64,000 nt of DNA, taken from positions 1 to 64,000 of the forward strand of contig OZ245822.1 in assembly GCA_965228545.1 (NCBI GenBank). The letters are read 5' to 3'. Position 1 is the first letter of the stretch; each line of letters begins with the position of its first letter. The translations under genes were made by a program, and so were the position numbers. Source of the DNA: HXMU1420-13 sp965228545. Lineage in GTDB: Bacteria; Bacteroidota; Rhodothermia; Balneolales; Balneolaceae. Positions 1 to 8,336 of this stretch are shown here, one piece after another. Below the pieces are notes generated by a model. That model ran no database searches and was not told the DNA's origin. It saw nothing but the letters and a program-made list of their open reading frames with translations.

Positions 1-923
1 TGTGCGCAATAAGGATGATTGAGATACACCCGCCCAAACGATTCTCCTAAAGTTGTGCCCATTTCGAAGGCTTCATCGTACGCAATCAAAGTACAGGGCA
101 GAACAACCGGTGCATTGGTTCCCTTACGTTTCACTACCATGCGTTCGGTTGCACACATTTGTTGATGGGGGTGCACACCCAAAATATCCCAACAAGCCGT
201 TGTTATTTCCGGCACGTCTCTCGAAGTAGACATTTCAGGAAAAATGACAATGTTATTTCCATCGGCCACTTGAAGGTTAATATCGTATTGATTTAGAATT
301 CCCTGATAACCCAATAAAGCCTCTGTCCGAGACTCGTTGGCAAGCGAGCGTCCTGCTATGCTCACATCAAAACTCCAATCAGATAGTTTTTTGATGGTTT
401 TAAGTGTTCGGTCAAAAGTTTTTGGACCACGTTCTTCTTCATGAACTTCTGCTGTGTAGTGGTCGAGTGAAACCCTAAGACTTATTTTGTTTGGGAATGC
501 TCTATTCAATCTCTTCAGTTCGCCAAAATGCTTGTCGATGGCACGGTAGGCATTGGTTAGCACAAGTACATCAAATCCTCTGTTTAAGCACTCCTGTAAA
601 ATGGGAAGTATATCTTTATTTAAAAAGGGCTCGCCTCCGGTGAAAGAAATTGTTGAGGTACCAAGCCCCAGTTCTTCAATTTCATCGAGGTAGGTATCTA
701 CTTCTTGCTTGGTAATGAACAAGAGTTCGTCGTTGGTGGGGGAAGATTCGATATAACAATTTTGGCACTGTAAATTACATCGCGTACCGGTATTAACCCA
801 CAGTGTTTCGAGTTTAACTAAATCAACGTAGGCTCGATCTTCTCCTTTTCCGGTGATTTTTTCATCAACAAACTTACCTCTGGACGCAAAATTCTCAGCA
901 ATTTCTTTCTCTTTTAACAGCAT
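1..923 (-). CDS. Radical SAM protein, partial (C-terminus outside window)
   Basis: This frame runs off the left edge and covers 307 codons from an ATG at 923-921. The radical SAM cluster CX3CX2C is visible at C49, C53 and C56 (RCNLQCQNC), followed by a GGEP SAM-binding motif at residues 96-99. Four further cysteines (C244, C257, C277, C306) in the last third resemble an auxiliary iron-sulfur, SPASM or twitch-type, region. The start overlaps the end of arsM by 10 bp in another frame, so the two genes are probably cotranscribed and translationally coupled. A role in further processing of a methylated arsenical is inference; the cysteine motif does not match the arsenosugar enzyme ArsS as I recall it, and the substrate is unknown. 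Confidence 0.85.
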   Translation of the reverse strand, partial: MLLKEKEIAENFASRGKFVDEKITGKGEDRAYVDLVKLETLWVNTGTRCNLQCQNCYIESSPTNDELLFITKQEVDTYLDEIEELGLGTSTISFTGGEPFLNKDILPILQECLNRGFDVLVLTNAYRAIDKHFGELKRLNRAFPNKISLRVSLDHYTAEVHEEERGPKTFDRTLKTIKKLSDWSFDVSIAGRSLANESRTEALLGYQGILNQYDINLQVADGNNIVIFPEMSTSRDVPEITTACWDILGVHPHQQMCATERMVVKRKGTNAPVVLPCTLIAYDEAFEMGTTLGESFGRVYLNHPYCA

Positions 924-1969
924 GTTGCAACCCCCTCCGCATTCAATGTTTCTGTCGAGAATGGAGCTGATCCACCACATCCTTCAAAAATTCCGTAATG
1001 CTTGGAGAAATCACCCCAAAAATCGAAGTGATCTTTAAATCGGGTATCATGCAACATCATAAAAGTGTTACCGCAAACCGTATAAATACGGCCTGTCTCA
1101 AAAATATGATGATCATCGAGTATAAACTTATCTTCTTCAAAATCTATGGTTCCTTTGTATCGCACTGCCTGGCCATAGTCCTCGCAATCGCTTTCAAGTT
1201 TGGGGAGTTTCATCAGGCGATAAGTCACCGAGTAGAAGTTGATATTTCCAACTATCTTTTTAATTCGATCATCTTCGATGGCGATCTTATCGGAAGAAAC
1301 AGTGCGAGGATCAGTAAACCCGACAGATTTTGCAATTTTCAGGAAGTCATTCCAGTACAAGGCCCCGCCTAAGCACTCGCCATACACTTCAGGATCATTT
1401 GCAACGTGTGCAGGAATTCTGCGATCTGCATAAACGTCGCTGAAATACATCTCACCACCTTCTTTCAACAGATTAAACGAGCCCTGTATTACAGCCTTTT
1501 TATCGGATGCCAGATTTACCACACAGTTTGAAATAATCACATCAAACGATGCTACCGGGAGTTCTAATTGGCCGAGATGTTCGATATGACCTTTCAGAAA
1601 TTCTACATTTGAATAGCCAAATATTTTAGAGTGATAAGCTTTATGCGCATTGGCTACAGCCAATTGCTCGTCAGTCATATCCACGCCTGTCACCGAGCCT
1701 TTTTCGCCCACCAATTTACTTAGCACAAAACAATCACGTCCGGATCCGGAGCCTAAGTCAAGAACGTTCAAACCCTCGAGTTGAGAAGGAATGGTAAGTC
1801 CACACCCATAGTATTTTGAAAGCGTTTCGTGGTGTAGTGTAGATAAAATCTGTTTAATGTGCGATGGATACTCGATGTTTGTACAACAGGCCGTGGTTTT
1901 CAGGTCGTTTGTGGAGGTAATAGTTTTTCCGTAGTAGGTAGCAACCTGATCGTGAAGATCGTTTTTCAT
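914..1969 (-). CDS. arsM: Arsenite S-adenosylmethionine methyltransferase ArsM
   Basis: This enzyme transfers methyl groups from SAM to trivalent arsenic in the cytosol. The 351-residue protein has a Rossmann methyltransferase core with motif I (DLGSGSGRD) at 71-79. Cysteines sit where the family binds As(III): C29, C56 in YYGCG, C149 in SNCVVNL and C199 in GECLGGALY. The 50-residue spacing of the last two matches C174 and C224 of the algal enzyme. A C-terminal arm carries a CGG at about 330 and ends in a double cysteine. The downstream radical SAM gene overlaps it. No ArsR-type repressor or arsenite efflux gene is visible here, although the region left of the window is unseen. Family assignment is secure; the exact end product is not. 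Confidence 0.9.
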   Translation of the reverse strand: MKNDLHDQVATYYGKTITSTNDLKTTACCTNIEYPSHIKQILSTLHHETLSKYYGCGLTIPSQLEGLNVLDLGSGSGRDCFVLSKLVGEKGSVTGVDMTDEQLAVANAHKAYHSKIFGYSNVEFLKGHIEHLGQLELPVASFDVIISNCVVNLASDKKAVIQGSFNLLKEGGEMYFSDVYADRRIPAHVANDPEVYGECLGGALYWNDFLKIAKSVGFTDPRTVSSDKIAIEDDRIKKIVGNINFYSVTYRLMKLPKLESDCEDYGQAVRYKGTIDFEEDKFILDDHHIFETGRIYTVCGNTFMMLHDTRFKDHFDFWGDFSKHYGIFEGCGGSAPFSTETLNAEGVATCC

Positions 1970-2023
1970 AAATACTAGTTAAGCGCTCTATTAATTGTTG
2001 ATAATGTTAATAATTGCATGAGT

Positions 2024-2638
2024 TCAAATCATCACAAAAGTATGTTCTAATAATTGAAATGATATACCTTGATACTCGATCGCCTCTAAAGATTGTACGC
2101 AATCTTCTTCTTTTTGGATCGGACCTTGTACAATTTTCATCACGCGTTCGGTAAACTGTTGTTCTATTTCATTAAGTTGAAAGGTATGAATGATTTGCTG
2201 TATTTGTGATTCCTTTGCATAGTGGTAGATGAGTTTTATGCGAAAAACTTTTTCTAAAGCTCCAATGGTCGCTTGTTCAATGCACTCTTTGGTAGATGAG
2301 CTGTATGCATCTATTAGGCCTGCTTTACCTAATTTAGAGCCCCCATAATAACGAACAACTATAGCTCCAATGTTAACAAGTTCAGCGGATTTTAAGGTAT
2401 TCAAAATAGGTAAACCGGCAGTACCGGAAGGCTCACCATCGTCGTTCGAATATTCGATTACTTGCTCAGCAATTAATCTGTACGCACAGCAATGATGGGT
2501 TGCATCGGGGAAGCGACTTTTTAATTCATCAAGTTTGATTTCGAAGAAATCATCAGAATTGCATGGAAACAAAAAACCGTAAAATTTTGAGCCTCTTTCT
2601 CTAATGGTGGACTCAGTGCTTTTTCTAATAGTTTTCAT
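2024..2638 (-). CDS. IMPACT/YigZ family protein (UPF0029)
   Basis: The 204-residue protein has the hallmark IMPACT-domain blocks, including a DDGEPSGTAG loop at about residues 65-74 and VVRYYGGSKLGKAGL about 30 residues later, then a smaller ferredoxin-like C-terminal domain. Length matches bacterial YigZ (about 205). The family is linked to translation or ribosome-associated regulation by analogy with eukaryotic IMPACT, but the bacterial function is not settled. It lies 54 bp upstream of arsM on the same strand and could share a transcript, but the pairing looks incidental. It is divergent from sdhC. I leave the gene symbol empty because the E. coli name would imply orthology I cannot test. 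Confidence 0.85.
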   Translation of the reverse strand: MKTIRKSTESTIRERGSKFYGFLFPCNSDDFFEIKLDELKSRFPDATHHCCAYRLIAEQVIEYSNDDGEPSGTAGLPILNTLKSAELVNIGAIVVRYYGGSKLGKAGLIDAYSSSTKECIEQATIGALEKVFRIKLIYHYAKESQIQQIIHTFQLNEIEQQFTERVMKIVQGPIQKEEDCVQSLEAIEYQGISFQLLEHTFVMI

Positions 2639-2775
2639 AGCGAGTTGGAGGTAGCAAAGAATGCGAAATAATAGCCAAAAGATCTGTTAAAACCGTACTT
2701 ATTTAGTCTCAATCTATCTTGTAATTAGAACATAAAAGAACGATTTTCATATCAAAAATTATCGGAACGCTATGC

Positions 2776-2793
2776 TTTCAATTTTTATTGAAA
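2776..2793. promoter_or_regulatory. Perfect 7-bp dyad upstream of sdhC
   Basis: The arms tttcaat (2776-2782) and attgaaa (2787-2793) are exact inverted repeats around a 4-nt spacer. The dyad sits 49 bp before sdhC in the divergent yigZ-sdhC intergenic region. It could be an operator. A 7-bp AT-rich dyad can also arise by chance, so this is a weak call. Confidence 0.2.
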
Positions 2794-2841
2794 CATAATA
2801 AAAAATACCGATACGCACCTTAATAAATCATTTTAACACCT

Positions 2842-3546
2842 ATGCCATCTTTAATTAAGGCGATTAATTCGCAAGTTGGACGCAAATTTATGACCGGGAT
2901 CACCGGCATTGGTTTGATGCTGTTTCTCATCGGGCATTTGGGCGGTAACCTTACCATTTTCGGGAGTGCTGAAGCCTTCAATATCTACACTGATAAACTA
3001 ATGAGTCTTGGACCGTTGCTTTATGTGATTGAGGCCGGTCTTGCATTCTTCTTTTTGTATCATACAATTTTAGGAGTATCAATTTGGCTAAACAAAAGAA
3101 AGGCCCGGCCGGAAAGATATGACGAATACAAAACACGAGGCGGCGCAAGTCATCAAAGTTTAGCTTCCAGAAGTATGATTTATACCGGAACTATAATTTT
3201 GGTATTTCTAGTGCTACATATAATTCACTTTAAATTTGGAGCAGAATATTCAACAATTCTATCGGAAAGTGGAAAGGAAGTGAGAGATCTTCGAAAGCTG
3301 GTTATCGAAGAATTTCAGAAAACCTGGGTTGTAATTGGTTATGTAGGTGTACTTGGATTAGCCATTTTACACTTATCGCATGGTTTCTGGAGTGCCTTTA
3401 CTTCGTTAGGAATGAAGCATGGCGATACCTCTAAGAAAATTCAAACTGCGGCTTATGCCTTTGCAATTGTAATAATGGCCGGTTTCATATTTATACCACT
3501 ATACATTTACTTCACAGGTGGTGAAGGGGCATTAATATCATATTAG
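2842..3546 (+). CDS. sdhC: Succinate dehydrogenase cytochrome b subunit
   Basis: Membrane anchor of complex II, passing electrons from succinate oxidation to quinone. The 234-residue protein has about five hydrophobic segments (near residues 18-36, 55-80, 108-128, 160-182, 203-226), the fused single-anchor layout of Bacteroidota-type succinate dehydrogenase/fumarate reductase. Histidines inside or beside helices (GHLGGN, FLYHTILG, LHIIHFKFG, LHLSHGFWS) are candidate heme ligands. It is first in sdhC-sdhA-sdhB, and the next start codon follows 13 bp after the stop. No separate sdhD is present or expected for this type. Confidence 0.93.
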   Translation: MPSLIKAINSQVGRKFMTGITGIGLMLFLIGHLGGNLTIFGSAEAFNIYTDKLMSLGPLLYVIEAGLAFFFLYHTILGVSIWLNKRKARPERYDEYKTRGGASHQSLASRSMIYTGTIILVFLVLHIIHFKFGAEYSTILSESGKEVRDLRKLVIEEFQKTWVVIGYVGVLGLAILHLSHGFWSAFTSLGMKHGDTSKKIQTAAYAFAIVIMAGFIFIPLYIYFTGGEGALISY

Positions 3547-3559
3547 ATTGGAGCAAATA

Positions 3560-5482
3560 ATGAAATTAGAATCGAAAGTACCTGAAGGCCCACTGGAACA
3601 AAAGTGGGAATCGCATAAGAAGAATATGAAACTTGTTGCGCCGAATAATCGCCGCAAGTATGAAGTAATTTTTGTTGGAACCGGACTAGCAGGTGGCGCA
3701 GGCGCTGCAAGTTTAGCCGAAATGGGTTATAAAGTAAAAGCATTCTGCATTCAGGATTCAGCCCGTCGAGCACACTCTATTGCAGCACAAGGTGGAATTA
3801 ATGCCGCTAAAAATTACCCAAATGATGGTGACAGTATTTATCGATTGTTTTACGATACCATCAAAGGTGGTGATTATCGATCAAGAGAAGCTAATGTGTA
3901 TCGATTAGCCGAAGTATCAAACAATATTATTGATCAAGCGGTTGCTCAGGGAGTACCATTCGCGCGTGAGTACTCCGGATTACTTGCTAACCGTTCGTTT
4001 GGAGGTGCACAGGTTTCTAGAACTTTCTACGCGCGTGGCCAAACGGGCCAGCAATTATTGCTTGGTGCTTACCAAAGTATGATGCGTCAGGTTGAGGAAG
4101 GTAATATCGAATACTTCCCGCGCCACGAAATGTTGGATGTGGTAATTATTGATGGCGTTGCACGTGGTATTATTACCCGCGATTTGGTAACCGGCGAACT
4201 CGTTCGGCATGAAGCTGATGCAGTTGTGCTGGCATCGGGTGGATATGGTAATGTATTCTACTTATCTACGAATGCTAAAAACTGTAATGTAACTGCAGCA
4301 TGGCGTGCGCACCGCCGAGGAGCATTATTTGCCAATCCATGTTTTGTGCAGGTTCACCCAACGTGTATTCCGGTATCCGGTGATTATCAATCTAAATTAA
4401 CTCTTATGAGTGAGAGTTTAAGAAATGATGGTCGTGTTTGGGTGCCACGAAAAAAAGGTGATGATCGTCATCCAAACGATATTCCAGAAGAAGAACGCTA
4501 CTACTACCTGGAAGAGAGATATCCAAGTTTTGGAAACCTTGTACCTCGTGATGTTGCTTCCCGAAACGCGAAATTAGTATGCGACGAAGGCTTAGGAGTT
4601 GGAGAAACCGGCTTAGCAGTTTATCTCGATTTCCGTGATGCCATTAAGCGCGATGGTGAAGATACCATCAGAGCAAAATATGGTAACCTGTTTGATATGT
4701 ACGAAAATATTGCAGGCGAAAATCCATATAAACGTCCGATGCGAATTTTCCCGGCAGTGCATTATACTATGGGTGGACTTTGGGTAGATTACAATCTAAT
4801 GACCAATATTCCGGGCTTATTTGCCGCCGGTGAAGCCAATTTCTCGGATCACGGTGCAAACCGTCTGGGAGCAAGTGCACTAATGCAAGGATTGTCGGAT
4901 GGATATTTTGTGCTTCCTGCAACAATTGGAAATTATTTGGCAGACGTGAAACCCGGCACACGATATGGTACCGATCACGAAGCCTTTGATGAAGCTGCTA
5001 AGAAAGCTCAGGACGACATCGACAAATTACTTAGCATAAAAGGAAAGCGTACCATCATCGATTTCCATCGATCTCTTGGTAAGATTGTTTGGGATAAAAT
5101 CGGAATTCAGCGTTCTAAAGAAGGTTTAGAGTCTGCAATTAAAGAGATTCAAGCCCTTCGTGAAGAATTCTGGAAAGATGTGTATGTGCCGGGCGAGAAG
5201 AACAACTACAATAAATATCTGGAATTTGCCTTCAGAGTTGCTGATTTCTTCGAATTGGCAGAATTGATGGCTAAAGATGCACTCGACAGAGAAGAGTCTT
5301 GTGGTTGCCATTTGCGTGAAGAATATCAAACCGAAGAAGGTGAAGCGCTCCGTAATGACAAAGAATTCTCTTATGTATCAGCATGGGAGTTTAAAGGAGT
5401 GAATGGACAGCTTGAAACCGAGTTGCATAAAGAACCATTAGAGTTCGAGTTTGTTGAGTTGAAACAAAGATCGTATAAATAA
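3560..5482 (+). CDS. sdhA: Succinate dehydrogenase flavoprotein subunit
   Basis: Catalytic FAD subunit of complex II, oxidising succinate to fumarate. The N-terminal dinucleotide-binding motif (GTGLAGGAGA) is followed by HSIAAQGGINA, whose histidine should carry the covalent FAD, and by a capping domain with active-site arginines (DVASRNAK) and HYTMGGLWVD. I chose the ATG at 3560 because GGAG at 3550-3553 lies 6 nt upstream; a TTG at 3548 would add four residues and overlap that ribosome binding site. Length (640 residues) is normal for the Bacteroidota-type enzyme. It lies between sdhC and sdhB in one operon. Confidence 0.95.
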   Translation: MKLESKVPEGPLEQKWESHKKNMKLVAPNNRRKYEVIFVGTGLAGGAGAASLAEMGYKVKAFCIQDSARRAHSIAAQGGINAAKNYPNDGDSIYRLFYDTIKGGDYRSREANVYRLAEVSNNIIDQAVAQGVPFAREYSGLLANRSFGGAQVSRTFYARGQTGQQLLLGAYQSMMRQVEEGNIEYFPRHEMLDVVIIDGVARGIITRDLVTGELVRHEADAVVLASGGYGNVFYLSTNAKNCNVTAAWRAHRRGALFANPCFVQVHPTCIPVSGDYQSKLTLMSESLRNDGRVWVPRKKGDDRHPNDIPEEERYYYLEERYPSFGNLVPRDVASRNAKLVCDEGLGVGETGLAVYLDFRDAIKRDGEDTIRAKYGNLFDMYENIAGENPYKRPMRIFPAVHYTMGGLWVDYNLMTNIPGLFAAGEANFSDHGANRLGASALMQGLSDGYFVLPATIGNYLADVKPGTRYGTDHEAFDEAAKKAQDDIDKLLSIKGKRTIIDFHRSLGKIVWDKIGIQRSKEGLESAIKEIQALREEFWKDVYVPGEKNNYNKYLEFAFRVADFFELAELMAKDALDREESCGCHLREEYQTEEGEALRNDKEFSYVSAWEFKGVNGQLETELHKEPLEFEFVELKQRSYK

Positions 5483-5494
5483 AAGCCATAAAAT

Positions 5495-5542
5495 CACAAA
5501 AGCACGAGAAGATCTCGTTAATAGTGTTTCCGTGTTTTTGTG
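5495..5542 (+). promoter_or_regulatory. Nested inverted repeats between sdhA and sdhB
   Basis: An outer pair of 12-nt arms (5495-5506 and 5531-5542) can pair at 11 of 12 positions plus one G-U. An inner 5-bp hairpin (cgaga/tctcg) lies at 5505-5517, so inner and outer stems share two bases and would compete. No U-run follows, so this is not a simple terminator. The outer 3' arm contains the GTG at 5540 that could otherwise serve as the sdhB start. It may stabilise or partition the mRNA, or modulate sdhB translation. Confidence 0.4.
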
Positions 5543-5557
5543 GCAAAAGATAAAGAT

Positions 5558-6310
5558 ATGAGTAAGAATTTTACCGTACATCTGAAATACTGGAAACAAG
5601 ATGGACCTCAGGCCAAAGGGTATTTCGAAGAGCGAACATTAGATTCTGTAAACGAACACATGTCGTTTTTGGAAATGCTGGATGTTTTGAATGAAGAACT
5701 TCAGCTTGAGGGAAAAGACCCACTTGAATTCGATTACGATTGCCGCGAAGGTATTTGTGGTTCTTGTAATTTAGTGATAAACGGGCAAGCTCATGGTCCT
5801 AAAAAAGGAACCGCTTGCTGTCAGTTACATATGCGTAATTACAAAGATGGTGATAAGATCACTATAGAACCTCCACGTGCAGCGGCTTTTCCTGTAATCA
5901 AAGATTTGGTTGTGGATCGCAATGCACTTGATCGTATTATCGAGGCTGGTGGTTATGTATCTGTTAAAACAGGTTCGGCACAGGAAGCGAACGCTCGTCC
6001 GATCGAGAAAGAAACCTCCGACATCGCTTTTGATTATGCAACCTGTATTGGATGTGGTGCTTGTGTGGCAGCGTGCCCAAATGCATCGGCATCGTTGTTT
6101 ACTGGGGCAAAAGTTGCTCACCTAAGCCAACTTCCACAAGGTCAGGTTGAAAAAAGCCGCCGTGTTGTTGCAATGGTAGATCAAATGACCGAAGAAGGAT
6201 TTGGTGACTGCTCGAATTACGGCGAATGTGAAGCAGTTTGCCCGAAAGAAATTTCAATTTCGGCAATTGCTGAGATGAGAAAAGATTACGTAAAAGCTGT
6301 ATTTAGCTAA
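5558..6310 (+). CDS. sdhB: Succinate dehydrogenase iron-sulfur subunit
   Basis: Electron-transfer subunit of complex II. Three cluster motifs appear in order: a [2Fe-2S] set (CREGICGSC followed by a later ACC), a [4Fe-4S] set (CIGCGACVAACP) and a [3Fe-4S] set (CSNYGECEAVCP). I chose the ATG at 5558, giving a protein beginning MSKNFTVHLKYW, as usual for the family. A GTG at 5540 would add six residues but lies inside the 3' arm of an intercistronic stem and has no evident ribosome binding site. It is last in sdhCAB and is followed by a terminator. Confidence 0.94.
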   Translation: MSKNFTVHLKYWKQDGPQAKGYFEERTLDSVNEHMSFLEMLDVLNEELQLEGKDPLEFDYDCREGICGSCNLVINGQAHGPKKGTACCQLHMRNYKDGDKITIEPPRAAAFPVIKDLVVDRNALDRIIEAGGYVSVKTGSAQEANARPIEKETSDIAFDYATCIGCGACVAACPNASASLFTGAKVAHLSQLPQGQVEKSRRVVAMVDQMTEEGFGDCSNYGECEAVCPKEISISAIAEMRKDYVKAVFS

Positions 6311-6332
6311 CATCCAAGTGAGCAATCACTGG

Positions 6333-6370
6333 AAAAAAGCCGCTCTGATTAAATTCGGAGTGGCTTTTTT
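6333..6370 (+). terminator. Rho-independent terminator after sdhB
   Basis: A long imperfect stem (arms of about 16 nt with G-U pairs and A/T-rich ends) is followed by a run of six T. It ends the sdhCAB transcript, 20-60 bp after the sdhB stop, before the independent DUF2911 gene. Confidence 0.85.
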
Positions 6371-6431
6371 ATTTAATTCCTGCAAGCGATACCTTTAGGC
6401 GTTTTAAACCCATCATCTACATACGAACATC

Positions 6432-7181
6432 ATGGTTAATATCAATCCAAAGAAAGTTGGCTTAATATTTCTTTTTGCAGTGGTTTTACCAGCACTTTTC
6501 GCTTTTTTCTATTTCACAAGGTTCAATTACATCCCCGTTCAACTAACAATTGGTTCGTGTAAAATGGATTACACAGCCATGCCGACCTATGATGAGCGAT
6601 TAAGTCCTTTGGAGAGCCATAGTTTTAAAATAAAGGGTTGGGAAATGCTTATGTGTTACGGGCAACCATCGCTGAGAAGTAGAAAGATGATCGGGCAGCG
6701 AATCCCATATAACGAATTATGGCGGATGGGAGCTAACGAGCCAACTCGGTTTTATACCACAGCCGATGTTGATATGGGCGGTTTGGTGATTCCAAAAGGG
6801 CGATATAGTTTATATGCAATACCGGGCAGATTTGATTGGGAAATATTTGTGTCGAAATCTATTGCACACTGGGGCAACGACATTAATGCCGATGTGAGAA
6901 GTCAGGAGATCGGAAGTTTTAAAATTAAACCTAAATTTCTTCAGCAACCTGTAGAGAGTCTAACCATACATACCGAAGAGTCTACCGTTGGGGAAGACGA
7001 ACTAGATCTATTTATTGAGTGGGAGCAAACTCAGTTGGTAATCCCTATAAAGAACTTAGAAGTTGAAGATAAAACTGATACGAGCTTAAAAGGATTAATT
7101 CAGGAGTATTCTAAAGAAGCCGAAGAATCGAAAGACAAAACTGACTTTGAAGTTCCTCCACTCAATAATAACAACGATTAA
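6432..7181 (+). CDS. DUF2911 domain protein with N-terminal membrane anchor
   Basis: The 249-residue protein starts with a basic patch and a hydrophobic helix at about residues 9-28, likely an anchor or uncleaved signal. The DUF2911 domain follows (CYGQPSLRSRKMIGQRIPYNELWRMGANE, then VIPKGRYSLYAIPG at about 120), a beta-rich periplasmic domain of unknown function common in Bacteroidota and Balneolota. The C-terminal about 45 residues are acidic and probably disordered. It is a single gene between the sdhB terminator and a convergent aminotransferase gene that ends 6 bp away. Confidence 0.8.
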   Translation: MVNINPKKVGLIFLFAVVLPALFAFFYFTRFNYIPVQLTIGSCKMDYTAMPTYDERLSPLESHSFKIKGWEMLMCYGQPSLRSRKMIGQRIPYNELWRMGANEPTRFYTTADVDMGGLVIPKGRYSLYAIPGRFDWEIFVSKSIAHWGNDINADVRSQEIGSFKIKPKFLQQPVESLTIHTEESTVGEDELDLFIEWEQTQLVIPIKNLEVEDKTDTSLKGLIQEYSKEAEESKDKTDFEVPPLNNNND

Positions 7182-7187
7182 TCAGCT

Positions 7188-8336
7188 TTAAGCTCGAGTC
7201 AAAGCGTTGACTAGTTTCTCTAAATCTTCGCTTTGATTATATATTTGTGGTGAAACGCGAATGCAATCGCCGCGGAAAGAGATAAAAACGTTGGCTCGGG
7301 TAAGGCGTTCTTTTGCTTCGTTCATAGAAATGCTATTGGGCAATCGAATACCAAATAAATTAGCTGCCCGGTATCCTTCATCTTCGATCCAGTATCCATT
7401 TTCGCGAAGTATTTTAACAGCGTTTGCTATAAGCGATTGGCAGAAGTTTTGGACATTTTCAGGTTTCCAAGTATTCAGCATTTTGAGCGCTTCTAACAAC
7501 ATTGGTACAAGAATAAAATTGCTGTGTTCGCCCACTTCATACCTCAAAGCTCCGGGTTGATAACGCTGGTTGTAGTTTACCAGATTAGCAAAATTCTCGC
7601 TTTCATAGCGGTTTATCCAGTTTTCTTCGATAGGAATGCCATCATCAAACGCAGGGCCATAATAGGCCATTCCAATACTATACGGGCCCATCATCGATTT
7701 ATAGCCTGCTGCTATTAACGCATCGGGTTTTATTTCGGCAAGATCAAAAGGTAAGGCACCAATACTTTGTGTACCATCTATAACAAGGAGTGCCCCAACT
7801 TCAGTAGTTTTCTTTCGGATAGAGACTAAATCAAACAGCGTGCCATCTGCCCAATGTATGTGCCCACAGGCAACGAGTTTGGTTTTTGTGGTAATAGCTT
7901 CAAGTATTCGTTGGTTCCAAATCTTACCGCGATTATCAAGCTTTTTTGGAGCTGATATTGTTTTAATGATAGCACCGGCTTTTTTTGCAATCCTCATCCA
8001 TGGATATACATTACTCGGGAATTGCTCATCCACAATCAGAATCTCATCACCGGGTGAAAGCGAAATATTTTTCGCCACATTAGCCATTCCATACGATACA
8101 CTGGGAATGATTACAAGTCGATTGGTTTCTTCACAATTAATCAAACGGCCAAACTCTGTACGCAGTTGATCGCTTTCTGTAAAAAAATCACTACCCTGCA
8201 CATGATTAGGCTGTAGTTTTCGACGAATTCCACTAATTCCGGCTTCCTCAACCGACTTCATCAATGGCGACATATACGCACAGTTCAGATAGGTGATCTT
8301 CGGATCAAGCGAGAAAAGATGTTTTTGGGAGGTCAT
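7188..8336 (-). CDS. Class V PLP-dependent aminotransferase (cysteine desulfurase/epimerase-like)
   Basis: A fold-type I PLP enzyme of the NifS/isopenicillin-N-epimerase superfamily. The PLP aspartate block (LLVIDGTQSIGA) is followed by the Schiff-base lysine in AGYKSMMGP. At 382 residues it is full length. No SufS-type active-site cysteine loop is evident, which argues against a housekeeping cysteine desulfurase. The ATG at 8336 overlaps the ilvA stop as TGATG, so translation is coupled to threonine deaminase; a TTG one codon upstream is possible. The coupling hints at an amino-acid substrate, but the reaction cannot be named. Confidence 0.82.
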   Translation of the reverse strand: MTSQKHLFSLDPKITYLNCAYMSPLMKSVEEAGISGIRRKLQPNHVQGSDFFTESDQLRTEFGRLINCEETNRLVIIPSVSYGMANVAKNISLSPGDEILIVDEQFPSNVYPWMRIAKKAGAIIKTISAPKKLDNRGKIWNQRILEAITTKTKLVACGHIHWADGTLFDLVSIRKKTTEVGALLVIDGTQSIGALPFDLAEIKPDALIAAGYKSMMGPYSIGMAYYGPAFDDGIPIEENWINRYESENFANLVNYNQRYQPGALRYEVGEHSNFILVPMLLEALKMLNTWKPENVQNFCQSLIANAVKILRENGYWIEDEGYRAANLFGIRLPNSISMNEAKERLTRANVFISFRGDCIRVSPQIYNQSEDLEKLVNALTRA

